Both the position numbers and the translations under genes were made by a program. This document shows positions 33,248 to 42,455 of a DNA stretch of 44,675 nucleotides, in pieces. Each line of letters starts with the position of its first letter. The stretch's first letter is position 1. The stretch is from a virus, in IMG/VR virus record IMGVR_UViG_3300037193_001356, positions 1-44,675 of that record; one strand, written 5' to 3'. A model generated the notes under the pieces. It did no database searches, was not told the origin of the DNA, and saw only the letters and a list, made by a program, of their open reading frames with translations.

Positions 33248-35944
33248 CTACAGGGCCAGTCGTGCCGGGTAGGCCAGGGAGACGGCGTCTCCCGCGTCAT
33301 GGGTGGTGCTCACGCCGTTGACCGCCCGCGCGCCCAAGTTGAGCGTCTGCCCGGGACCGGCTCCGGTGATGGACGAGACGCTGACGATCTCACCGCCGCA
33401 CTTCATCAGGATCGGGAAGGTGGTACTGGGGTTCCACGAGGGTCCCTCAGTGGTGGTCACCGCCCACGTCAATGTGCTGGCGTTGACCGCCCCGGTCAGC
33501 TCACAGCCGGCCGTGTCCAGGCGCGCATCCGCGTCGTCCAGTACGCCCACGTCCCACGGGCTGGCGCCGGAACAGCTGAGCGTCACTCTCCAACCGTCCG
33601 GATGGAGCTCCGCCTGATACCCCTCGGCGATCACGTCCGCTTCGGCACCCACCACCTGATCCAGCCCCGTAGTGGCGGTGAACCGGAAGCCGTAGGTCCG
33701 GCTCAGCCAGAACGGGATCAGGCTGGGGTTGCGCGTGAAGTCCAGGGTGATGGCTGGCCAGCGAAGATCCTCCTGCGTTCCCAGCATCACCCGCCAGCCG
33801 GCGTGGTTGGTGAGTACCGCGTCGCTCGCGGAGTTGATGGTCGCCGAATCCGGGCTCTCGCCCTCCAACATCACCGACGCGTCATCGACCACGGTGGCGC
33901 TGGACCCCCCGGCCCGGGACACCGTCCACACGTTGCGCAGCCGTTGATCATCGTAGATCGGCTCTGGTGGGGCTCCGATCTGGCCCGCCGTCATGGACAG
34001 CGTCAGGAGGACGGGCGGGTTGTACCGGGCCGTGCGTGGCCGGAAGCCCAGCCCGGTGCCACTCTCGTACAAGATCCCGTAGTCGGTGATCTCGCAGCTG
34101 CGGAGCGCCTCCAGGGCCCGGCTCTCCGTCTGCGCGCCCATGGCCTCGGACGTGCCTGGTTCCACGGTGAGCAGGATCCCCACCTCACCGGCCACGCGCT
34201 GTGCACGTGCGGATGCAAGTTCCCCCACGTACCCGGACGACACTAGAGAGAAGCTGTCGGTGACGAACGGCAGCGTGTTCGGGCCGATCCACATCATGCT
34301 GAACGCGGCGCCCTGGAGCAGGGTCCCGCCGAGCAGAAGGCTCCCGGCGATGCTGGCCGTGCTGGATGCGTAGCTGCCGTTCTGGGTGTAATAGGTGACG
34401 TCGCCGACCGCATGCGTCAGCAGCGACCAGAACGTGGTGGCGCCGATCGTCTCGGTCTCCAGCTGGATGGCGAACCACTCCAGGGGGTTCACCTCCGTCC
34501 CGTACAGCGCCGTGTTCGTCACCACGGGCGTGCTGACGCCACCTTCGTAGCCGTCGATCCGGATGGACGCGTTGTCCATGTAGATCTCCCACCGGGTGAT
34601 GCGCCCGGTGGATCGGATGTACGCCACCCGCGTGGTCGCGCCCGGCAGGGCGGCCATCTTCATCAACCACATGACGGAGAACCCCGTCTGGCCCACCGTG
34701 CTCTTACTAGTCCGCACCATGATCGACGACGTGGCGTTGTCGAAGGTCGGCGCTCGGAACGCCCCAGGCAGATCAGTGGCGGCGCCCGGCGTCACGCCCT
34801 CCAAGATGGCCGTCTGCTGACCGGTGACCGCCGACGCCAGCGTGGTGGCGCCCTCCTCATCCTCGGCCGGAATGAACGCCGACGGGCCGTACGCGGCCAG
34901 CTGGCGCCGCAGCGGGGACTGAAGGTCGCCCCGGGTCTGACGCAGCCGCCGCAGGATGCCGGCGGCCTGGATGGGCGCCCACGAGTTGTTGCCGTCCATG
35001 GACCACCGAGTGGGCCACTGCGCGACCGCGCCCGTCCACTCCTCGGCCTCGCACGACCAGTCATCGGCGTGGATGAGCGGCGAGACGTTGGTGTTGCCCA
35101 CCACGCGCCACGCCCACAGCCCGACGCCGGACCCGTCCATGGTCGTGTCGGTGCCCGTGGTGTTCCACGCGTCCGGCTCATCGGCGTCGGGATCGGCGGG
35201 GTTGGCCGGCTTCCAAATCTTCATGCGCAGGGCCTGGCCGTCGCCCTGGCAACGCACCCGGATCTTCTCGTTCGCGGTGTAGCTGAACACGGCCAGGGCG
35301 GAACTGATCGTGTCCACGGCGCCGGTGACGTGTCCGATGCGCGCGTCCACCGTGCCGGCGGTGTTGAACTCGCAACGGAAGATCAGAGCATCGGATGTGC
35401 TGGTGAACCGGGCGTTACCCGCCATCACCAGGGACGCCCCGGTGGCCACCGCCGACACCCAGCACGTGTACCGGATGTCGAAGTTGCGGCAGTCCGCGCT
35501 CGCCAGGGTCGCCCGGGACAGCACGTTGGCGGCGAGGGAGCACTGGGCTGAGGAGCCGTTCACCGACCACGCGCTGCTGGCCGTCCACGCCTGCCCGGAA
35601 GGGGCGGACCCCAGTCCGGAGGCCACTACCCGGGTGAACGCGTCCGATCCGGTGGGCATGGTCAGCTGGATCGGCGTGTTGCGCTTCAACTGGCCGTAGT
35701 AGGGACCCAGCACGTTCTGATTGGTCCACCGACCGTCCCGGTTGTCCAGGGTGAGGTTCATGGACCCGGCGTCGATCTGGTTGCCCTCATCCTGGCGGCC
35801 GGAGGAGTAGGACACCACCTGTCCGCCGTCGTTGCCAGGACGGCGGACATAGCCGGTGATGTTGACGCCGACCCCCCACGTGGCCGCGTCGGTCGACGCG
35901 TTCTTGCCCGGCCAGAGCCGGAAGGCCGGCTCGAAGGTACTCAC
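33248..35944 (-). CDS. Minor tail / tail-tip protein
   Basis: 898 aa. The N-terminal ~110 residues (PAFRLWPGKNASTDAATWG, DAGSMNLTLDNRDGRWTNQN, GPYYGQLKRNTPIQLTM) are a widespread actinophage tail-tip domain. Residues ~400-500 (FDNATSSIMVRTSKSTVGQ, TGFSVMWLMKMA, RWEIYMDNASIRIDGY) resemble a LamG/concanavalin-like carbohydrate-binding sandwich. The C-terminal part (EPIYDDQRLRNVWTVSRAGG, FWLSRTYGFRFTATTGLDQV) is typical of proteins at the distal tail. GTG 35944 overlaps the tape measure stop. Host recognition or baseplate hub is the expected role. Confidence 0.8.
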   Translation of the reverse strand: MSTFEPAFRLWPGKNASTDAATWGVGVNITGYVRRPGNDGGQVVSYSSGRQDEGNQIDAGSMNLTLDNRDGRWTNQNVLGPYYGQLKRNTPIQLTMPTGSDAFTRVVASGLGSAPSGQAWTASSAWSVNGSSAQCSLAANVLSRATLASADCRNFDIRYTCWVSAVATGASLVMAGNARFTSTSDALIFRCEFNTAGTVDARIGHVTGAVDTISSALAVFSYTANEKIRVRCQGDGQALRMKIWKPANPADPDADEPDAWNTTGTDTTMDGSGVGLWAWRVVGNTNVSPLIHADDWSCEAEEWTGAVAQWPTRWSMDGNNSWAPIQAAGILRRLRQTRGDLQSPLRRQLAAYGPSAFIPAEDEEGATTLASAVTGQQTAILEGVTPGAATDLPGAFRAPTFDNATSSIMVRTSKSTVGQTGFSVMWLMKMAALPGATTRVAYIRSTGRITRWEIYMDNASIRIDGYEGGVSTPVVTNTALYGTEVNPLEWFAIQLETETIGATTFWSLLTHAVGDVTYYTQNGSYASSTASIAGSLLLGGTLLQGAAFSMMWIGPNTLPFVTDSFSLVSSGYVGELASARAQRVAGEVGILLTVEPGTSEAMGAQTESRALEALRSCEITDYGILYESGTGLGFRPRTARYNPPVLLTLSMTAGQIGAPPEPIYDDQRLRNVWTVSRAGGSSATVVDDASVMLEGESPDSATINSASDAVLTNHAGWRVMLGTQEDLRWPAITLDFTRNPSLIPFWLSRTYGFRFTATTGLDQVVGAEADVIAEGYQAELHPDGWRVTLSCSGASPWDVGVLDDADARLDTAGCELTGAVNASTLTWAVTTTEGPSWNPSTTFPILMKCGGEIVSVSSITGAGPGQTLNLGARAVNGVSTTHDAGDAVSLAYPARLAL

Positions 35945-37917
35945 TGGCCCTCTGGCTGGAGCAGGTTGGCTTTGCGGATCAGGCTGCGGACCAAGGTGAC
36001 CACCTGCTGCTCCCCCACCACTTCTAGCTGTAGCACCCCACCCCCGGCGGAGCTCACGCCACGCCCGGACGTCGACCGCGCCGCCGCCTTACTGGCCCCC
36101 GCGCTCAGCACGTGACCATTATGCTCCGGCATGATCAGCTCTGGGCCTTCTTCGCCCACCCAGTACGGCACGCCCCTCTGCACCGGGCCGCCGCTGGCCC
36201 GCGCCTCGTACTGCTTGTTGATGGCCGCGCGAGCCTTGCTGACATTGGTCACGCCGGTGATGCGCATGGCGATGGTGATGGCGCGGGGAATGTCCGAGGC
36301 GATCTCCCGGACGGATCGGAGGTCACCCTTGGCCTTCGCCACACCGTTGACCTTGACGTTCGCGGAGTAGGTCTTGGCGAACTGGTCACCGCTGCGCTTG
36401 GCGTTGCGGAACTGTCGGCCAAGCTCGCTGATCTGCTTGTCGGTCAGACCCGCCGTCTTCAGGGTGGCGCGCAGCTGCGGAGTGACCTCCCCGGAGAAGG
36501 CGTCACCCAGCGCGCCCGCGCGCCCCTGCAGGTTCAGTGCGGCGGCGGCCAGCTCACGCAACGCCGTCTGCGCCTCATCGCTCTTCTCGCCGTGCTCCTC
36601 AATGGCCTTGCTGGACGCCTTCTGTGCCCTCTTCAGCTGGTCCTGCGCGTCCAGGAGGGCGAACACGGGGTCAGTCTCCGCGCGTAGCGCCTTATTGAGC
36701 TCGTCCAGGGCGTTCCGCTGACCCTGGGCCGCCTCGGCGGCACCCTCCATGGCGTCCTTGGCGCCCTTGGTGTGGCGCGAGAAGACGCCGGTGGAGTCGG
36801 CGGCGTCCACGTAGTGCTGCCGCAGGGCGGGCAGGAGCGGTCCAGTGATCCACGGGTTGCCGGACAACTTGTTCAGCTCCGATAGCGCTACCCCGGTATA
36901 CCTGGCCAGGTCGGCGGTGGCCCCCGCCACCAGCTGCAGGTTGGCCGCCGCTTCCGGGCTGCCGTCCGCCAGGGTCTCGACGAAGTCACCGGCGCCGTCC
37001 GCCAGCAGGCGCAGCGATCCTCCCAGCCCCTCCACCGCCGGGCCGCTCTTGCGGGCCGTGTTGACGAAGGCGTCTTCCATGCGCTCGGCCGAGGCGACCA
37101 CATCGCGGGTGAACGGGACCAGGCTCGGGGCCAGGGAGCGGAACGCCCTGTCCATCTTCTTCACGGACCGGTCCGCCGCGCCCTCAAGGATCCCCAGGGA
37201 TCTGGTGATCGGGACGCCGAGGTTGTTGCTGGCCGCGCCGGCCAGCGCGCCGATGAACTTCTGCCCCAGCAGGGAGCCGGCGTGCTTGATCTTCTCGTCC
37301 TTGCTGACGGCCAGGGCGATACCCGCCCCCAGCACACCCAGGCCGGCTCCGGCGGACAGCGCGCTCGCCATGCTGGAGACCAGCACGGGCGCGGCGGCCA
37401 CGCCGATCGCACCACCGACGACCGGACCCACCGAGCCACCGGCGGCGGATGCCACCGATCCCCCGGCCGATCCGATTCCCATCGACAGCTTCTTGAAGAA
37501 TCCGGGCATGTCCGGTTCGATCTCGACCGGAACATCGATCTTGATCAGTCCGCGACTCTTGGTGAGCCGGCGAATATCGTTCTCTGCCTTGCGAATGGCC
37601 TTGGACAGGTCGAGTCGCTGGGCCGCGTCATCGGTATCGGCAAAGCTCTTCGCCAGAACCTGCAGTTCGGCATTCGCCAGGGCTATTTCCCGGTCGAGCT
37701 TGGCGATGGACTTCGCCGCCCCGTCGGCCTGGTCGCCAAGCTCGTCGGCCCCCCGACCGGCCTTCTCGGTGCCCTCGCCGAACTTCTTCGTGGACGCGCC
37801 CGCTTTGTCGGCGGCATCGCCGGCGTCTTTGATGCCCTTGGCGAACCCCTTGACGGCCGGGCCCGACCTGTCCCGGGCCAACAGGTCGAGGATCAGTTCG
37901 CGCTTGTCGCTAGCCAT
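35941..37917 (-). CDS. Tape measure protein
   Basis: 658 aa. Long N-terminal coiled coil (KSIAKLDREIALANAELQVLAKSF, QRLDLSKAIRKAENDIRRLTK), a hydrophobic Gly/Ala-rich middle (~150-205) that would insert in the membrane, further helices (ALLDAQDQLKRAQKASSKAI), and the hallmark C-terminal WVGEEGPELIMPEHNGHVLS. By the usual 0.15 nm per residue rule the tail would be about 100 nm long. ATG 37917 overlaps the end of the chaperone extension. Confidence 0.88.
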   Translation of the reverse strand: MASDKRELILDLLARDRSGPAVKGFAKGIKDAGDAADKAGASTKKFGEGTEKAGRGADELGDQADGAAKSIAKLDREIALANAELQVLAKSFADTDDAAQRLDLSKAIRKAENDIRRLTKSRGLIKIDVPVEIEPDMPGFFKKLSMGIGSAGGSVASAAGGSVGPVVGGAIGVAAAPVLVSSMASALSAGAGLGVLGAGIALAVSKDEKIKHAGSLLGQKFIGALAGAASNNLGVPITRSLGILEGAADRSVKKMDRAFRSLAPSLVPFTRDVVASAERMEDAFVNTARKSGPAVEGLGGSLRLLADGAGDFVETLADGSPEAAANLQLVAGATADLARYTGVALSELNKLSGNPWITGPLLPALRQHYVDAADSTGVFSRHTKGAKDAMEGAAEAAQGQRNALDELNKALRAETDPVFALLDAQDQLKRAQKASSKAIEEHGEKSDEAQTALRELAAAALNLQGRAGALGDAFSGEVTPQLRATLKTAGLTDKQISELGRQFRNAKRSGDQFAKTYSANVKVNGVAKAKGDLRSVREIASDIPRAITIAMRITGVTNVSKARAAINKQYEARASGGPVQRGVPYWVGEEGPELIMPEHNGHVLSAGASKAAARSTSGRGVSSAGGGVLQLEVVGEQQVVTLVRSLIRKANLLQPEGQ

Positions 37918-38049
37918 CTGACCCCCTCTCCGCCTGCAGGTACTGTACGTGATTGATCATCTGGATGACGGAAAGATCGGGCAGGCGGTGGGGAGGAATG
38001 TGCATGGTGACGCTGAACATCGGCTCCCACACCTCCACCAGGGCGGCTA
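37910..38049 (-). CDS. Tail assembly chaperone extension reached by -1 frameshift
   Basis: After slipping at the G7 run the ribosome reads 46 more codons (VAALVEVWEPMFSVTMHIPP, HRLPDLSVIQMINHVQYLQA, ERGSDG) to TAG 37912-37910, giving a 179-aa fusion. This is the lambda gpG/gpGT arrangement: the long form links the chaperone to the tape measure. No start codon with a ribosome site serves this frame alone. Confidence 0.85.
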
Positions 38050-38448
38050 CCCCCCCACCGGCAAAGTCGGCAAAGAGACCGTATCCGTTGCGTCCGTAGC
38101 GGGCGCCGGGGTATCCGATTCCCCGGCTGCGGCTTTTCCCTCGGGATTCGCTTCCCATTCCAGGAGCATGGAGCACGGATTGAACTCGCTCCACGGTGTG
38201 TGCTTGCCCGCGAAGTACATGGCCAGCCAGGCGGCGCCGGTGTCCCCCAGAACGGACGAATTACGAACGCCGTCCATGACGTCGGTAATCGCCATTTCCA
38301 TCTCCCTTTCCAGGGGGATGAGAACCCGGGCTGGCGCGGTGATGATATTCAGTTCGTCATACACGTACCAATCCGATCCGTACTTTTCGACGTCCCTCTG
38401 CTCGGTGAATCGGAATCGCAGGGGTGAGATGACGGCGTTCTTGTCCAT
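38047..38448 (-). CDS. Tail assembly chaperone, short form
   Basis: 133 aa: PLRFRFTEQRDVEKYGSDWY, VYDELNIITAPARVLIPLER, SVLGDTGAAWLAMYFAGKHT, WSEFNPCSMLLEWEANPEGK. A helical N-terminal core with an acidic Thr/Ala/Pro linker before the slip site is usual for gpG-type proteins. GTAAGGA stands upstream of ATG 38448. It coats the tape measure during tail assembly and is absent from the virion (family knowledge). Confidence 0.8.
   Translation of the reverse strand: MDKNAVISPLRFRFTEQRDVEKYGSDWYVYDELNIITAPARVLIPLEREMEMAITDVMDGVRNSSVLGDTGAAWLAMYFAGKHTPWSEFNPCSMLLEWEANPEGKAAAGESDTPAPATDATDTVSLPTLPVGG
38050..38056 (-). other. Programmed -1 frameshift slippery site (G7)
   Basis: Seven consecutive G on the transcribed strand directly before the TAG of the short chaperone frame. 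Both tRNAs re-pair perfectly with GGG after slipping back one base. The frame reached continues to just inside the tape measure gene. Confidence 0.85.
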
Positions 38449-38460
38449 CGGCAGGTTTCC

Positions 38461-38970
38461 TTACTTGATCAGTTTCGCGGAAAACTCACGGAGAACGACC
38501 AGCATCTCCTTTTCCGCGCTGTCGGCCGCTTTGTCGGTTCCGCGCTTGTGGAAGTCACCCTTGACCCGGGTGACGGCCCACGGATTGGCCAGGGAGTTGC
38601 CGGCGTACGGGCCGACCTTGAGTCGCCGACTCCGGCCGTACACCGGGTGGCGCAGGCGACCCCCCTCCAGCGCGTCGATGTCGCGGCGCTGGGCAGTGCC
38701 GTCCGCGAACGTGGTCAGACGGAACGACGCCGTGCGCGACGCGGCCCGGGACTCCGTACGGAACCGCAGGCTCTTGGAGAACAGGGCCTGGTATCCACCG
38801 CTGGCCGGCAGGCCGGCGTACTCCTCACGGATGGAAGCCTGAACCGGCCTGGCCACCTTACGCAGACCGGCCGCCATCTCCCGCCCCAAGCCCTTGTCTC
38901 CGGACGCCTTGATCTGGGCGGCGAGCTTCTTCAGCTCAGCGCCGCCATCGATCCGGACGTCCAGGCTCAT
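38461..38970 (-). CDS. HK97 gp10-like head-tail/neck protein
   Basis: 169 aa, basic. MSLDVRIDGGAELKKLAAQIK, GDKGLGREMAAGLRKVARPVQASI and GGYQALFSKSLRFRT fit the HK97 gp10 family; the end AADSAEKEMLVVLREFSAKL is the usual C-terminal helix. In most phages gp10 precedes the tail terminator; here it follows the tail-tube genes, an order sometimes seen in actinophages. The start at 38970 follows the previous stop by three bases. Confidence 0.65.
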   Translation of the reverse strand: MSLDVRIDGGAELKKLAAQIKASGDKGLGREMAAGLRKVARPVQASIREEYAGLPASGGYQALFSKSLRFRTESRAASRTASFRLTTFADGTAQRRDIDALEGGRLRHPVYGRSRRLKVGPYAGNSLANPWAVTRVKGDFHKRGTDKAADSAEKEMLVVLREFSAKLIK

Positions 38971-38973
38971 GGG

Positions 38974-39399
38974 TCAGTACGTCCCCACCGTGACGACGCC
39001 GTCGATTTGGAAGGACGCCGAGATCGGCACCTTCTCACTGTTGCTGGCGTCCACGGTCAGCTGGGTGACCCAGCACTCCCCGGTGTACTTGACCTTGCCG
39101 GAGGCGCTGCCCTCGGGGCCGTAGATGAACGACGCGGTGGCCGTGGCCGAGCGCAGGCCGTTGAGCACCGTGGCGGTACCGACCGTGGCCGCCGAGTCGA
39201 ACATGCCCGCGATGGAGAAGGTGCCGTTCTCCAGCGAGGGAGCGTAGCGCTGGCCCTGGTCGCCGAACGCGGTGACCTCGGTCAGGCCCCGCGCGCCGGG
39301 CAGTCCTTGGATGCTGTTCAGGCCGCCCTTGACGGCCCGGATGGTGCCGGACGCGTCGTCGAGCTGGAAATCGATGTCCTTGCCGTGCACGAACGTCAT
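38974..39399 (-). CDS. Tail tube (major tail) protein
   Basis: 141 aa, all-beta: MTFVHGKDIDFQLDDASGTI, GLTEVTAFGDQGQRYAPSLENGTFSIAGMFD, then ECWVTQLTVDASNSEKVPISASFQID. This is the common wording of short siphovirus tail-tube proteins. AAAGGGCAC precedes ATG 39399. It would stack as hexameric rings around the tape measure. Confidence 0.75.
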   Translation of the reverse strand: MTFVHGKDIDFQLDDASGTIRAVKGGLNSIQGLPGARGLTEVTAFGDQGQRYAPSLENGTFSIAGMFDSAATVGTATVLNGLRSATATASFIYGPEGSASGKVKYTGECWVTQLTVDASNSEKVPISASFQIDGVVTVGTY

Positions 39400-39411
39400 G
39401 ACGTGCCCTTT

Positions 39412-40128
39412 CTAACGGGGAGCGAAAGCCACCAGGAAGGTGACCGATCCGGTTCCCGTCACGTCGGTGACGGTCCGTACGTATCGGCTGACGGTGGTAC
39501 CGGCCGCCACTACCTTGTGCTCCCAGCCCACGGCGGTCGCGGTAGTGAACGAGGTGAGATCGGACCAGGACGAGTTGTCCGTGGAGTGCTGGATCTTGAT
39601 AGCTGCCGACGTGAGCCCGGAGTACGCGGTCACGTGCAGAGCGGCCACCGCGCCGTTGGTGCTGCCTGCCCCCCGATCGATGGACGTGCCGTTACCGTCG
39701 GCCGTCTCGGCGGTCAGGGCGTGGGCCAGGAAGCCCATGTCCACACTGGTGTCGGGTGTGGCGGTGGCGGTGAAACCGACCGCCTCGCTGACGCTCGCGT
39801 CCACGGTGTGCGCGGAGATGTCACACAACGCCGTCATGGCGAACATCCCGATGGCCGTACCGTACGGGCACAGGGTGGCCAGGAAGACGTTGTCGGTGCC
39901 AACGGCCGAACGGATCTCCGCGTCCAGCCCCTGGTCCACGCTGTCCTGCGGGCCCCGCAACGCGATCGAGCCGGACATCAGGCCCGGCACCCATCGGGTA
40001 CCGGTGTCCAGGATCGTGTCCACCTGGCCATAGGCGCGCTGGTGACTGGCCGACCACCCGGACACCGTGGCGGACACGTGCTTCTCGTTGACCAGCACAC
40101 GGGTGGCGTTGCCGGGCGTGAACGTCAC
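39412..40128 (-). CDS. Second tail-tube-like protein with Ig-like C-terminal domain
   Basis: 238 aa from GTG 40128 (GTGA overlap). The N-terminal ~120 residues (NATRVLVNEKHVSATVSGWS, GTRWVPGLMSGSIALRGPQ) resemble tube-like virion proteins; residues ~150-238 (HVTAYSGLTSAAIKIQHSTDNSSWSDL, TVSRYVRTVTDVTGTGSVTFLVAF) form a beta sandwich of the kind displayed on tails. Two adjacent tube-like genes may supply a main tube and a decoration, or one may be a head-tail joint; which is the major tube is not certain. Confidence 0.65.
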   Translation of the reverse strand: MTFTPGNATRVLVNEKHVSATVSGWSASHQRAYGQVDTILDTGTRWVPGLMSGSIALRGPQDSVDQGLDAEIRSAVGTDNVFLATLCPYGTAIGMFAMTALCDISAHTVDASVSEAVGFTATATPDTSVDMGFLAHALTAETADGNGTSIDRGAGSTNGAVAALHVTAYSGLTSAAIKIQHSTDNSSWSDLTSFTTATAVGWEHKVVAAGTTVSRYVRTVTDVTGTGSVTFLVAFAPR

Positions 40129-40568
40129 TGCGCCACCACCTCAATCGCGATCGTGGCCCCCTGGTAAGGGATGCCGTTGTAGATGATGTTGCCGATGGTA
40201 CGGGTACCGGTGGCCACGGCATAGGACACAAGACCGCCAAGCGTGGTGTCCTCCTCCAGGGCATCCTTGACCCGGCCAGCGGTGCCGCCGCTGGACAGGA
40301 GCTGGCGGACAAGCCGCTGGCCAGATGGGCTATCCGCGCTGGACACGATCAGGTAGGCCAGGAAGACGAAGCTGTCCGAACCTCTGGCCATCGTCATGTC
40401 CCAGTCGACCGTGTCCAGTTCAATGGCCAACGCCGGCATGTTGGCCACACCGGGCGCGTCCCCGGTGGCCGTCAGCCCCTCCTGCTGGCCGTAGATGACG
40501 TTCGTGTCCAATCCCTGGCAAGCGCTGGCCAGGGCGTCGGCAATCTCGTTCAGATCGTAGTCGGCCAT
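40125..40568 (-). CDS. Tail terminator-like protein
   Basis: 147 aa: DLNEIADALASACQGLDTNVIYG, PALAIELDTVDWDMTMARGSDSFVFLAYLIVS, GQRLVRQLLS, then IGNIIYNGIPYQGATIAIEVVAQ. The alpha/beta plan with a central strand pair and the final V-x-V strand fits the tail terminator (lambda gpU-like) family at this map position. ATG 40568 overlaps the connector stop (TGATG). Confidence 0.7.
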   Translation of the reverse strand: MADYDLNEIADALASACQGLDTNVIYGQQEGLTATGDAPGVANMPALAIELDTVDWDMTMARGSDSFVFLAYLIVSSADSPSGQRLVRQLLSSGGTAGRVKDALEEDTTLGGLVSYAVATGTRTIGNIIYNGIPYQGATIAIEVVAQ

Positions 40569-41464
40569 CAGGTGGCCGCCTTCACGGGCTCGCGCCGGTA
40601 CGGTTCCAAGAGCTCGGCCGCCCTGGGGTTGGTGCGGACTCGCACCACGTAGTCACCGAAGCCGGCCACGCCAAACGGAGCGTCGGCGGACTTGACTCCG
40701 TCTGCGGCCAGCAGGAGGCAGGCGCTCTCGACGTCGTCCGGAATGGCCGCCCATCCCCATAGGGCGGTGACGGTGACCAGGGCGCCCGCGCGCGCGAGGC
40801 TGGACATGTAGATCGGGTGCGTGCCCCACCCGGTGGACAGCCGCTCGTACGGCCAGCCGGGGACACCGTCCCGGATTCCGTCCAAGGGTTCGGCTGTCCA
40901 GATGGTGGTATCGAACGCCACGCCGTCGATCAGCAGGCCGGTCAGGTCGTAGACGTCGTGGATGTCGATCCCGCTGCGGCCGGCGTAGAACTGGCGCTCG
41001 CTGGCCACGTCCACACGTCCGAACTGACGGTTGCAGTACTTGTTGATGGCCAGGGACGCACTGGACAGCTCCCGGTCGAGGTCCGCGTCCTTGGTCGTGG
41101 TGGCGTCCGGGATGCCCATGCGCCGCTTCAGGGTGGCCCGGTCCGCGTAAGGCCCACCAAGCGCGCCACCGGCCACCACGGTCAGGACCTCGGTGGCCGT
41201 GACCGTCTCCAGGTCCGGATCCGTACCTGTCCAGGTGATCAGGTACTCGCCCGGCGTCAGGGACGTGGACGATGTCCACGTGTAGGTGTTCACGCCCGTG
41301 CTGGGGTAGGTCACCCCAGTGGTGGCGGTGGCCAGGGTGGTGCTCGCGTCCGCCAGGGAGACGATGCCCCGCGTCACGCCGGTCACGGCCACCACCGGCC
41401 CGCCCGCGTACTGGCGCCACTCGACCACCAGCGTGGCCGGTACTCCCCGGTTAACTGTGGTCAT
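40568..41464 (-). CDS. Head-tail connector with N-terminal Ig-like domain
   Basis: 298 aa. The C-terminal ~190 residues (YADRATLKRRMGIPDATTTKDADLDRELSSASLAINKYCNRQF, then ESACLLLAADGVKSADAP) are the gp6-like head-completion connector. The N-terminal ~95 residues (ATLVVEWRQYAGGPVVAVTG, TYTWTSSTSLTPGEYLITWTGTD) are an immunoglobulin-like beta sandwich fused to it, which may be exposed at the neck. Fusion of surface and connector domains is a less common arrangement. ATG 41464 lies inside the end of the fibre-like gene. Confidence 0.75.
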   Translation of the reverse strand: MTTVNRGVPATLVVEWRQYAGGPVVAVTGVTRGIVSLADASTTLATATTGVTYPSTGVNTYTWTSSTSLTPGEYLITWTGTDPDLETVTATEVLTVVAGGALGGPYADRATLKRRMGIPDATTTKDADLDRELSSASLAINKYCNRQFGRVDVASERQFYAGRSGIDIHDVYDLTGLLIDGVAFDTTIWTAEPLDGIRDGVPGWPYERLSTGWGTHPIYMSSLARAGALVTVTALWGWAAIPDDVESACLLLAADGVKSADAPFGVAGFGDYVVRVRTNPRAAELLEPYRREPVKAAT

Positions 41465-42455
41465 TGCGGGCCCTCCACCGGAACGGGTAGTTCGCCGAGG
41501 CGAACACCTTGCTGGAGCCGGAGCCCTTGTGCGCCAGACCGAACACCACGTTTCCGCCGTCCAGGTCGCCGGCCTCCACTTCCAGACTCATGAACATCGC
41601 GCTTCCTCGGAAGCGCACCCCCGTGGATGGGTACAGCCCGGGATCGCCCTCGCCGGCCGCCGCCGGACTGCCCGTCCCCGTGCTGCCGTACCGAACAATG
41701 CTGCCCCCCACCAAGACGACGGGGTCGAAGAAGTCGGTCGCGGCCACGCCCACATCGATCAGGCACTGCCCGGACAGCTCCACCTGATCTCCCACGGCCG
41801 CCGCGATGGACAGCGTCAGCCCGGTGACCGGCGTCCAGGACCCCTCGGCGGCCTGCGTGATGTCGCCGGAGGTGACCGAGGCCCGGACCACCGTGGGAGT
41901 CGTGCCGCCGCCCCCGCCGCTCTCCAGAGCGGTGATGGTGCCGGCGGGGTTGATGTACTTCAGCGCGCCCGACTCCACGTACAACACGCCGCCGCCGGAC
42001 GGTGTGGCCGGGGCGGAGCTGTTGTAGATCTTCGTTCCGCCGTCGGGCAGGACCTCTACGCGCGCGTAGTAGTCCACGCCGTCATAGTGGATGAACCGCA
42101 CCGACCCCACGCCGGGGTCTCCGGCGCCGTAGACGAACGATGCCCCCCCGGGGCGGGTGGCGTGATCGTCCTTGTACAGCTCCACGCCGGCCCCCCGGGC
42201 CGCGCTGCTGAATCCGATGTCGGCGCGCGACGCTCCGGCGGTCGCTATGGCGGCATCGTTGGACATGGTGAACCCGGACCCGCCGGTGATGGCCATCTTC
42301 AGCGCGAGGCCGTCGGTGAGCTCCGCGTCGGTGGCCTTGTCCGCCAGGGCGGCCGTCAGGCCGGTGATGTCCGACTGGCCGAGGACGACCGCGCCAGTCC
42401 GGCCGGCGACGCTGACCACGCCGCCCGGACTGCCCGTGTACCCGTTGGCGGTCAC
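41451..42455 (-). CDS. Fibre-like surface protein in the head region
   Basis: 334 aa from GTG 42455 (GTGA). GGVVSVAGRTGAVVLGQSDITGLTAALADKA is the standard opening of phage tail-fibre and minor tail proteins. Middle residues contain YDGVDYYARVEVLPDGGTKIYN repeats; the C-terminal half (SVTSGDITQAAEGSWTPVTGLTLSIAAAVGDQV) is a beta sandwich similar in plan to the 144-aa tail protein. Located between capsid-side genes and the connector, it may be a head or neck fibre rather than a tail fibre. Confidence 0.7.
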   Translation of the reverse strand: MTANGYTGSPGGVVSVAGRTGAVVLGQSDITGLTAALADKATDAELTDGLALKMAITGGSGFTMSNDAAIATAGASRADIGFSSAARGAGVELYKDDHATRPGGASFVYGAGDPGVGSVRFIHYDGVDYYARVEVLPDGGTKIYNSSAPATPSGGGVLYVESGALKYINPAGTITALESGGGGGTTPTVVRASVTSGDITQAAEGSWTPVTGLTLSIAAAVGDQVELSGQCLIDVGVAATDFFDPVVLVGGSIVRYGSTGTGSPAAAGEGDPGLYPSTGVRFRGSAMFMSLEVEAGDLDGGNVVFGLAHKGSGSSKVFASANYPFRWRARNDHS

